Origin: Rhinopithecus roxellana | Lineage: Eukaryota > Chordata > Mammalia > Primates > Cercopithecidae | Assembly: GCF_007565055.1 (NCBI RefSeq) | Contig: NC_044568.1 | Span: 40,513,156-40,577,155, forward strand | Direction of reading: 5' to 3' | Length of the DNA: 64,000 nucleotides | Shown: positions 56,395 through 64,000 of the stretch, one piece after another | How the letters are laid out: each line of letters starts with the position of its first letter | Position numbering within the stretch: the stretch's first letter is position 1 | Notes under the pieces: model-generated | Databases searched by the model: none | The model's input: only the letters and a program-made list of their open reading frames with translations | What the model was told of the DNA's origin: nothing | Position numbers and translations under genes: made by a program

Positions 56395-57199
56395 ACATCT
56401 GAGAAATCTTAAAAGAAAAGAACAAAGTTGGAGGATTTATACTACCGTCTATGAAAGCGAAGTGTAAACCTTAATTAAGACACAGTGGTATTAGTGAGAG
56501 GTGACAATGTGCTAGCAGCCCTCACTCTTTCAGCCCCTCCTCAGCCTCGGGGTCCACTCTGGCGGCGCTTGAGCTCTTCACCCCGCCAAGGCACTGTGGG
56601 AGCTCCTCTCTGGGCTGGCTGAGGCCGGAGCCCCCTCCCTCTGCTTACCAGGTGTGGAGGGAGAGGCGAGGGCGGGAACCGGGACTGCGCGGGCAAGAAG
56701 TGGGGCTGTGCGCTACGCTCGCGGGCCAGTGAGAGTTCCCGCCAGCACGGGCGTGGCTCGGTGGGCTCCGCACACGGAGCGGCCAGCTGGCACCGCCAGC
56801 CCAAGGCAGTGAGGGACTCAGCACCCGGGCCAGCAGCTGCGGAGGTTGCACCAGGTCCCCCAGCAGTGCCCACCCGCCAGTGCCGCACTCAAAATTCTCG
56901 CCCGGCCCTAGCTGCCTCCCCGCGAGACAGGGCTCAGAACCTGCAGCCAGCCGTGTCTGAGCTCCTCCCCCTGAGGTGGGCTCCAACGCAGCCTGATCCT
57001 CCCCTACGGGCACTGCCCCCTGCTCCGTGGCGCCGGGTCCCATCAACAGCCCAAGGGCTGAAGGGTGCAGGCGCAGCTCGGGATTGGCAGGCAGCTCCGC
57101 CTGCAGCCCTGGTGCAGGATCCACTGGGTGAAGCCAGCTGCGCTCCCGAACTGGATGGGGACTTGGAGAACTTCTATACCTAGGGGGAGGATGGTATGC

Positions 57200-57490
57200 G
57201 CACCAATCAGCACTCTGTCTAGCTCAGGGTTTGTAAATATACCAATTGGTACTCTGTATCTAGCTAACCTAGTGGAGACTTGGAAGACTAGCACTCTGTG
57301 ACTCTGTGTCTAGCTCAAGGATTGTAAATGCACCAATGAGCACTCTGTCTAGCTCAAGGTTTGTAAAGGCACCAATTGGTACTCTGTATCTAGCTAACTC
57401 TGTATCTAGCTAACTAGCACTCTATGACTCTGTCTAGCTCAAGGATTGTAAATGTACCAATCAGCACTCTGTCAAAACGGACCAATCAGC
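57200..57490 (+). promoter_or_regulatory. LTR12 U3 repeat array with six CCAAT boxes
   Basis: Tandem-like units 'tctagctcaaggattgtaaa' plus 'caccaatcagcactctgt'. CCAAT boxes lie at 57203, 57242, 57333, 57372, 57457 and 57482. A perfect 16-bp tandem duplication ACTCTGTATCTAGCTA lies at 57381-57396 and 57397-57412. NF-Y binding to such LTR12 repeats is known; whether this copy is active cannot be read from sequence. Confidence 0.85.
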
Positions 57491-57508
57491 AGCATGCGGG
57501 TGGGGCCA

Positions 57509-57602
57509 GATAAGTGAAAAAAAGCAGGCTGCCCGAGCCAGCAGTGGCAACTTGCTCAGGCCCCCTTCCACACTGTGGAAGCTTTGTTCTTTTGCTCTTT
57601 GG
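57509..57602 (+). promoter_or_regulatory. LTR12 core promoter/R region, altered
   Basis: 'gataagtgaaaaaaagcagg' (57509-57528) stands where LTR12 normally has its TATA-like AATAAAAG; here the T is lost. At 57595-57601 CTCTTTG joins directly to GGTCCACGC. In LTR12 as I remember it, about 30 bases with the AATAAA poly(A) signal lie between two CTCTTTG copies, so this LTR seems to have lost its poly(A) signal. Confidence 0.6.
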
Positions 57603-58319
57603 GTCCACGCTGCCATTACAAGCTGTAACACTCACCGCAAAGGTCTGTGGCTTCACTCCTGAAGCCAGTGAGACCACGAACCCACCGGAAAAAATGAACA
57701 ACTCCAGACGCGCTGCCTTTAAAAGCTGTAACACTCACCACGAAGGTCTGCAGCTTCACTCCTGACAGCGAGACCACGAACCCACTAGAAGGAAGCAGCT
57801 TCAGACACATCTGAACGTCTGAAGGAACAAACTCTGGACACATCATGTTTAAGAACTGTAACACCGCGAGGGTCCGCAGCTTCATTCTTAAAGTCAGTGA
57901 GACCAAGAACCCACCAATTCCGGACCCATTAGCACAGGGGTTGACAAAATAACCAATGGAACAGCAAAGAGTTTTCAAAAATAGACCTCTATGGTCACAT
58001 GGGATAGACTGGGGATTTTTGGTTGTTGTTCTGGGTCAATTAGATATCCATACGGAAAAAATGTATCTTGTCATCTACTTCAAAATAGGTACAAAAATAA
58101 AATCCAGATGGATTGCAGAACTAAATATAAAAAGTTAAAATCATAGAGGAAAATACAGGACATCTTAATGGTCTTGATGTAGATAAAGATTTTCTTAAGA
58201 CATATAATGCACTAACTGTAAATTTAAAGAATGATAAATTGGACTATACTAAAATTAAGAATATCTGACTATAAAAAGATATTGCTAACAGAGTGAGAAT
58301 GTAACCCACAGAATGAGAG

Positions 58320-58410
58320 AAGACATATGAGATCTCTCTATATACATATATATATATACACACACGCTCAAACACACACATAATACAAGTATAGAGATAT
58401 ATATATATGG
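58320..58410 (+). repeat. Mixed TA/CA microsatellite
   Basis: 'acatatatatatatacacac', then 'caaacacacacataatacaa' and 'gagatatatatatatggata'. Confidence 0.92.
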
Positions 58411-58924
58411 ATAAAAGGATATACATATTCTGTTGATTCTGTGTCTCTGGAGAACCCTGACTAAACAACATGTAAATACTTATCTTTATTTATTTTACTT
58501 CAACAAAAAGTTTTCAAAAGTAACATACCTGTAATAACATTTAATAGAAGATAGTATCCATTGCAGCCTATTTCCTGAAGGCATGATTTGCATCCAATTA
58601 TAAGAATTAGCAATAAGTATAATTGGCTAAAGCTGTGTCATAAAAAGAGGTTACATTTTTATTGTAGAAATTTAGCTTGTCTCTTGCATGATATATTTCA
58701 CAGTTCTGATGCATACTTCCGGTTACTTACTAACCAAGCAATATGCTCTCTCAAAGAACTTATTTCAAGTCAAAGCAAAAAAAAAAAAAAAAAAAAAAAA
58801 AGTCTTAATGCAGAACAACAACAAAAGTACTATTCAAATTTAAAAAACTAAAAGAGTATTATTCTCTCCCTCATCCCTTCTCCCACTTGGTAGACCCCAG
58901 TTGGGTTGAATTTATTTTGTGGTT
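58411..58924. other. Unique DNA with an A25 run
   Basis: A pure run of 25 A at 58777-58801 stands without an Alu in front of it; the preceding 100 bases are not a repeat I recognise. 'tgtctctggagaaccctgac' at 58441-58460 is a phrase common at the edge of old LTR-type repeats. Confidence 0.5.
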
Positions 58925-59308
58925 ACCTCATGTATACCACAGAATACTATGCAGCCATAAAAAACAATGACAACATGTCCTTTGCAGGGACAGAGATGGA
59001 GCTGGAGGCCATCATCCTTAGCAAAGTAATGCAGGAACAGAAAACCATATACTGTATGTTCTCACTTATAAGTAGGAGCTAAATGATCAGAACACATGGA
59101 CACATAGAGGAGAACAACCCACTGGGCTCTAATGGAGGGTGGATGGTGAGAGGGAGAGGATGAGGTTTTTGGGTACTAAGCTTAATACCTGGGTAATGAA
59201 ATAACTTGTATTTTAGAAAAATAAACCCATGACACAAGTTTACCTACGTAACAAACCTGCACATTCTGCACATGTACTCCTGAACTTAAAACAAAAATTA
59301 AAAAAAAG
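58925..59308 (+). mobile_element. L1 3' end, 5'-truncated (older L1PA/L1PB type)
   Basis: 'cagaatactatgcagccata', 'ggccatcatccttagcaaag' and 'gtaacaaacctgcacattct', ending in an A-rich tail. Confidence 0.92.
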
Positions 59309-59497
59309 AAATTTAGCAATCATAGGGTTTTTTATTGCATTAAACATAGATTATTCCATGAGTATCACTGTGTGTTATTAACTGTCTCTGGCAAAGAGCA
59401 GATGAAATTTTTAGTTCTTGCATTCTAGTATTTTATGACGAGCCATTTGGGGATAATTTTATTTTTCCACAGAATTTTAAAGTGTTTTAAAAATTTC
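59309..59497. other. Unique DNA
   Basis: No feature recognised. Confidence 0.5.
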
Positions 59498-59790
59498 CCA
59501 GGTAGGTGTGGTGGCTCAAACCTACAATCCCAACTCTTCGGGATGCCAAGGCGGGAAGATAGTTTGAACCCAGGAATTCAAGACCAGCCTAGGCAACATA
59601 CCAAGACTCCATCTCTACAAAACAATTTTTAAAATTAGCCAGGCATGGTGCCACCTGTCTGTTGTCCCTGTTACTCAGGAGACTGAGGTGGGAGGACTAC
59701 TTGAGCTGAGAAAGTTAAGGCTGCAGTTAGCCATGATCACACCACCGCACTCCAGCCTGGGCGACAGAGTGACACTCTGTCCAAAAAAAA
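59498..59790 (+). mobile_element. AluJ
   Basis: Strongly diverged Alu from 'caggtaggtgtggtggctca' to 'gacactctgtccaaaaaaaa'. AluJ-type 'tttgaacccaggaattcaag' and 'ctgcagttagccatgatc'. Confidence 0.9.
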
Positions 59791-60263
59791 AAAGTCCTTC
59801 ATCATGTATCTCCTTAGCATGACATTTGACATAAGATATGCTTTCATCTTATTCGCTGAATTTAATAATTGTATAATTCATGTGACTTGTCTAAAGACAT
59901 GGTAAATGTACTTCAAAACAGCTGTTTTCAACGTGGGGTCCACAGACTTCCAATGGTTCCAAGACTTGGGTGGGAAAAATGATATCTCAATTTTCATTAA
60001 CTGCTAAGTGAATTCTAACATTTCCTTCAGTTGGCACTATGTCATTAATGAAAATCACAGATATTGCTATTTAACAATATAATTGTTATCTCAAGATACT
60101 TTATCACTACATCATTACACTGAAATTATGATAGTTAATAGACCCACACAAGAACATGCTATTTAGTGCATTAACAAAGAAGCTCATTTTGCTGCATCAC
60201 AATTTTTAGATTTATCATAACAGTATTTCAACATAAGTGTGTCCTCTGTAATCTTAAATACAG
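59791..60263. other. Unique DNA
   Basis: No repeat or gene recognised. Confidence 0.5.
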
Positions 60264-60551
60264 TTTTTTTTTATTTTTGGTTTTTTTTCGAGACTGAGTC
60301 TCGCTCTGTCGCCCAGTCTGGAGTGCAGTGGCAAGATCTCGGCTCACTGCAAGCTCCGCCTCCCAGGTTCATGCCATTCTTCTGCCTCAGCCTCTGGAGT
60401 AGCTGGTACTACAGGTGCCCACCACCACGCCTGGCTAATTTTTTGTATTTTTAATAGACACGGGGTTTCACCATGTCAGCCAGGATGGTCTCGATCTCCT
60501 GACCTCACAAGTGCAGGGAGTAACTACAGGCGTGAGTCACTGCGCCTGGCC
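60264..60551 (-). mobile_element. AluS/Y, antisense, with internal deletion
   Basis: Reversed Alu. 'ctcctgacctcacaagtgca' at about 60496-60515 joins two parts normally about 25 bases further apart, so a short internal stretch has been lost. Confidence 0.93.
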
Positions 60552-60702
60552 TATTTTTGATATTTTTAAAGAGTATTTTCAGAAAGAATCCGTGGCTGCC
60601 AAAGAGGTCCGTGGCATGTGGACAGGTGCACACAGAAAATGTTACATTTTCATGCCAAGGTTGAGTTCAAGGCACATTTTCCCCCAACATCAGAAAGAGA
60701 GA

Positions 60703-61014
60703 GGCCGGGCACGGTGGCTCACGCCTGTAATCCCAGCACTTTGGGAGCCTGAGGCAGGCAGATCACAAGGTCAGGATATCAAGACCATTCTGGCTAACAT
60801 GGTGAAACCCCGTGTCTACTAAAAAAATACAAAAACATTAGCTGGGTGTGGTGGCAGGCGCCTGTAGTACCAGTCACTTGGGAGGCTGAGGCAGGAGAAT
60901 GGCGTGAACCTGGGAAGCAGGACTTGCAGTGAGCCGAGACTGCGCCACTGCACTGCAACCTGGGCAACACAGCGAGACTCCATCTCATAAAAGAAAAAAG
61001 AAAAGAAAGAAAGA
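60703..61014 (+). mobile_element. AluY-like
   Basis: GGCCGGGCACGGTGGCTCAC to an A-tail with G interruptions (aaaagaaaagaaagaaagaa). 'caaggtcaggatatcaagac' and 'ggagaatggcgtgaacctgg' are AluY/Sc-like. It lies 151 bases from an Alu in the opposite orientation. Confidence 0.93.
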
Positions 61015-61489
61015 AGACATAGAGAGAGGGCCAGAGAGTGCTGCAATATATATGCAATATTCTACAGTGCCATGGCATAAAGTGAAAATAGATTCCAAAC
61101 ACAATAAACCCATAAAACAGTTCCTCTTTCACGTTGTGTAGTTTCCTGTGTAGACTGCCAGACCTCCTACCTCTTCTCATTCCACCTCACACCCCTCACA
61201 AAGCTTTCTCAGTGAGTTGCTTCTATTTTTCAAGGTCCAGCTAAAACCATACTGCAGGATATTGTGTTTGTGTCCACATCTATTCCCCAACCTTCTCCAC
61301 CCTCTTCTCCTTCCCAAGAAGGTCACCTGCATGAGCAACACCTGTGAGGGGTCAAGCCCTGACTTCCAGTTGTGTCCAGCCAACAAAGAGCTTTGGTAGC
61401 AGGTCTGACGAGGGAGAACATTGACCATTTCTTCCCTCTCTTCACACTGAACCTGCACCTGGTACTAACCCCAGCCCTGGGGTTATGCA
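61015..61489. other. Unique DNA
   Basis: No repeat or gene recognised. Open frames on both strands are short and without known domains. Confidence 0.5.
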
Positions 61490-61890
61490 TTATGCCTTAC
61501 GGTTTTTTATTCCCTGGCTACCCTTTGTAAATGGTCCTTTATTCCACTGACCTCACATTATCTTACTTTGAGTGTACCATCTATTTCCTGTTGGTATCTG
61601 GACTGATACAGCCATTAAGTGAATTGAGCCTTTCCATCTTCCCATCTCCAAGTCATAATCAAAGGCAGCCAACTAACTGTTCAAACCATGTTCAAATAAG
61701 GCAAACGCCAAGCTGTTGCCAATCTGGCTGTTTCTGTGCCTCGCGTCCATTTTCTATACGTCCCTTTCCTTTTTCTGTCCATAAATCTTCCACCATGTGG
61801 CTACACTGGAGTCTTTCAGAACCTATCCTGGGTGAAGGCTGCCCAATTCATGAATAGTTCTTTGCTCAGTTAAACTCTGTTCAATTTAAA
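61490..61890 (+). mobile_element. Probable ERV LTR, 3' part, family unassigned
   Basis: 'gttcaaataaggcaaacgcc', 'ctgttgccaatctggctgtt', 'ttttctgtccataaatcttc' (poly(A)-type signal) and 'ttctttgctcagttaaactc' are the order seen in a common ERV LTR. The left border is unclear. Confidence 0.6.
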
Positions 61891-61909
61891 AAGAAAAAGG
61901 CAGTCATAG

Positions 61910-62070
61910 GACCTCTTCTATTGTATCTTTCTTTACTTGTCTGTGTTCTTCACTCGCTCCTTAAGTATCAGAGTAGTAATTGTATAATATCTGAACTCCC
62001 CATACATAGCAAAGACTTCATATATAAAAAGTGCTTAATAAAAGTTTATTGAATAAATGTATAAACAAAT
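61910..62070 (+). repeat. L2-type 3' tail
   Basis: 'tcttcactcgctccttaagt' and 'aaaagtgcttaataaaagtt' followed by 'tattgaataaatgtataaac'. Confidence 0.5.
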
Positions 62071-62754
62071 GCTAGAAATTATAAGGGTAATTCTCAGCAT
62101 AAATGTTTTTATCAGTTACAGTGGCCCGTCTCATCCCATTACTGCCACAGTAAATACTTTTAGCTTTAGCTTGATCCAAGAATTGGAAAAAAATGTTACA
62201 AACTTCATCATTTGTCATAACAATGCATTTTCATAACGGTTTTATAACGCAACACATATTACTAAAAAAATTCCAACTGTCTTGTTGTATCAAATGGCAT
62301 TTACTTTTCATCTTTGTAATTTCCTCCACAAGAATTTCAGAGTTCAGGGGGCATTGGATAACATAAGGAACTGACTATTTCATTTTTACTCAAAATTAAA
62401 TATTTAATAGATTGCCAAAAGCAAATCCCTATTTATGTTTTCTTATTATTTTTCTCTTTAAAATATTTATTATGGATTTTAAAGGACAGATTTCATTATT
62501 GGAAAATGATTATATCGATTTAATTAGATTGTCACCTCAGGGTCCATTCTTTTATACTTAGGAAGTTTGGAACAGAAAAGATCCTGAAAACAGAAAACCA
62601 TTGCAACTAGGAACCTGGAAGTGTGCCTATCTATAATTTCATAAAATAGTTCATAATTAATTCTCTTTTATTTACTCTTAGAACTTTTACTTAGCAATCA
62701 CACATTAAAGAAACGATTGAAACTCCCTCTGTAGTTGGCTCTAATTTTTTCCCC
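62071..62754. other. Unique AT-rich DNA
   Basis: No repeat or gene recognised. Confidence 0.5.
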
Positions 62755-63840
62755 TCTCTTACTCTTCCCCAAAGTGTATAGCTTTCCCAAACATGTTTTT
62801 ACCTTATAAATACATACACAGGTATTTGTAAATAACAGATATTTTTACTTTGTGTGTGGTTTTTTAAAAACCATATAAATTGTATCATACCAGGATATTG
62901 TTCTGTTACTTAGATTTCTTTTTACCCAAATTATGTTGGTGAGATGTATCCACGTTGTGAATGTGGGTAGAGTTTATCCTTTTCAACTTCTAAATAGAGG
63001 GGACAGACAGTGCCAGCTGCCTACCCAATAGTATGCCCCCCCTTTTTTGTTTTACTAAGAGAAACATGGTTTTCAATGCAATCATGTGCCCTGAAAAATT
63101 AGACAATACTTTCCAAGCTTCTTGCAGCTAGATTTAGCTCTCTGGCACAGTCCTAGCTAATGAGATATAAGCAAATTCGGCCGGGGTTTGCTCAGGAGAG
63201 TTCCCAATGGTTCAGTTGCCTCCTCCTCATTTCTTTCCTCTTTACTATTTCCTGCCTAGAATGCGGATTAATTCATGGTGGCAGTGCAGCCATTTTGTAA
63301 CCATTAAGAGAAAGACCTGCCAGCTAGATAGGAGAGAGTGAGATGTAAAGAAGTTTGGGTTCTTGATGACTTTGTAAAGCTCTCCTAACAAGTAGCCTTG
63401 CCTCTGGACTTCATATCAAATCAGAAAAGCAGAATTCACATTTTCTTGACAGGTACAGTCGTTGGTTTTCTTTTTTACTTGCAATCTAATTAATTCCTAA
63501 CTAGTAATATAACCCATTTAATGAGCATGCCATTGTTTATATGTCCACTTATGCCTTTCAATTAGTTATTTTCTTCTTTCCAGCCACAAGCAGATTGCAA
63601 TCAACATTGTTGCACAATGAACTTCTCTGGACACATCTGAGAGTCTCTGAGGGTATAGGAAGATTGTAAGGTTATATTGCTATTCAACTCTGGAAAAGTT
63701 TAAAACACCTAGAAAAGTGGAGGCTCTTGACATTCCCACAGTATGTAAGTTCCTGTTTTCATATTCTTTGCCAACTTTGATAATGTTAAGTCCTGACCAA
63801 TGAAATTTTTGTAAGTTTAGTGGATATAAAATAGAATCTC
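62755..63840 (-). mobile_element. L1M-type element, antisense, split by another repeat
   Basis: The left part about 62755-62995 ('aaccatataaattgtatcat', 'gtgagatgtatccacgttgt') resumes at about 63510-63840 ('gatTGCAATCAACATTGTTG', 'gttatattgctattcaactc'). The order is that of reversed old L1 3' sequence. Confidence 0.6.
63010..63500 (+). repeat. Unassigned old repeat inserted in L1M
   Basis: 'cttgcagctagatttagctc', 'agctaatgagatataagcaa', 'gtgcagccattttgtaacca' and 'ttgatgactttgtaaagctc' are phrases of a common old mammalian repeat that I cannot name. It separates the two L1M halves. Confidence 0.45.
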
Positions 63841-63867
63841 ATTGGTTTTAAAATTCATTAATGTCCT

Positions 63868-64000
63868 ACCAATGGGGGAAAGAGTCCCTGTTCAATAAAT
63901 GCTGCTGGGATAACTGGCTAGTCATATGCAGAAGAATGAAACTGGCCCCCTACCTTTCACCATTTACAAAAATTAACTCAGAATGGATCAAAGACTTAAA
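63868..64000 (+). mobile_element. L1 ORF2 fragment running out of the window
   Basis: 'tgttcaataaatgctgctgg', 'gataactggctagtcatatg' and 'aaaattaactcagaatggat' are L1 ORF2 C-terminal coding sequence, in the same order as 25458-25566 of the large L1. It continues past 64000. Confidence 0.88.

Larger units (their letters stand above)
56495..57928 (+). mobile_element. Solo LTR12 (HERV9 family LTR), with perfect 4-bp TSD
   Basis: Starts TGAGAGGTGACAATGTGCTA and ends 'accaattccggaccca'. Flanked by TTAG at 56491-56494 and 57929-57932. At 1434 bp it is a long LTR12 with a GC/CpG-rich 5' part (56540-57170), a CCAAT-bearing repeat array (57200-57490) and the usual 'aaggtctgcagcttcactcc' repeats downstream. 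HERV9 LTRs are known to act as promoters or enhancers in primates. No HERV9 coding sequence adjoins it. Long open frames in the 5' part on both strands reflect high GC and are not genes. Confidence 0.96.
56395..58310 (+). mobile_element. L1M ORF2 fragment split by LTR12
   Basis: The left part 56395-56494 ('gaggatttatactaccgtct', 'gacacagtggtatta') resumes at 57929-58310 ('accaatggaacagcaaagag', 'aaaatccagatggattgcag', 'aattggactatactaaaatt'). In L1 ORF2 these segments are neighbours, so LTR12 landed in a pre-existing L1M. Confidence 0.85.

Noticed and set aside
56541..57183. Overlapping open frames of 115, 159 and 140 codons on both strands
   Set aside because: They lie in the GC-rich 5' part of LTR12, where stops are rare. 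Composition (Ala/Pro/Arg/Gly) and overlap on both strands show a base-composition effect.

Overview
The window is mammalian, specifically catarrhine primate, nuclear DNA and most probably from an Old World monkey. Many Alu elements, L1PA-type LINE-1 sequence and an LTR12 (HERV9) solo LTR place it in catarrhines. Three young AluY copies (1-283, 27224-27530, 49797-50098) carry bases I associate with cercopithecoid AluY: 'GATCTGGCCACT' where human AluY has 'GATCGCGCCACT', 'GGCTTGAGCCACC' or a close variant where human AluY has 'GGCGTGAGCC', and 'AACTAGCCGGGCGAGGTGGC'. The species cannot be told from this.

I find no convincing protein-coding gene, exon set or intact RNA gene. Every open frame that can be explained lies in a repeat (L1 ORF1/ORF2 remains, Alu antisense frames, the CpG-rich LTR12, the GGT repeat); the rest are short frames in unique AT-rich DNA. 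The window reads as intergenic or intronic DNA. Element names are by eye from remembered consensus; old MIR/L2/L1M/LTR borders are accurate to about 10-40 bases.

Layout. 1-20 kb: AluY, AluS, five old DNA-transposon relics (MER2 and MER5 type), MIR/L2 relics, four MaLR solo LTRs (2811, 7492, 13305, 17662), a 191-bp local duplication with a GATA/GACA microsatellite, the 5' half of a tRNA-Cys next to a TA/CA microsatellite, and a MER2 split by an Alu. 20.3-26.7 kb: one near-full-length but dead L1PA-type LINE-1. 26.7-33.3 kb: possible conserved sequence, a very young AluY with a perfect 14-bp target duplication, a fifth MaLR LTR, an inverted Alu pair and two further LTRs. 33-47 kb: mostly unique DNA with dense MIR/L2 relics and several L1 3' ends. 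48.2-49.1 kb: a GGT-rich minisatellite. 49.8-54 kb: AluY, then repeat-poor DNA. 54-64 kb: L1M pieces, one of them split by a 1.43-kb solo LTR12 that forms the only CpG-rich segment, then Alus, LTR remnants and another nested L1M.

Nothing here forms a gene system. The items most worth a second look are the LTR12 (CCAAT array, apparent loss of its poly(A) signal), the GGT minisatellite with its long antisense frames, the tRNA-Cys half, a perfect 15-bp hairpin at 46430-46469, and several repeat-free stretches that could be conserved regulatory DNA.
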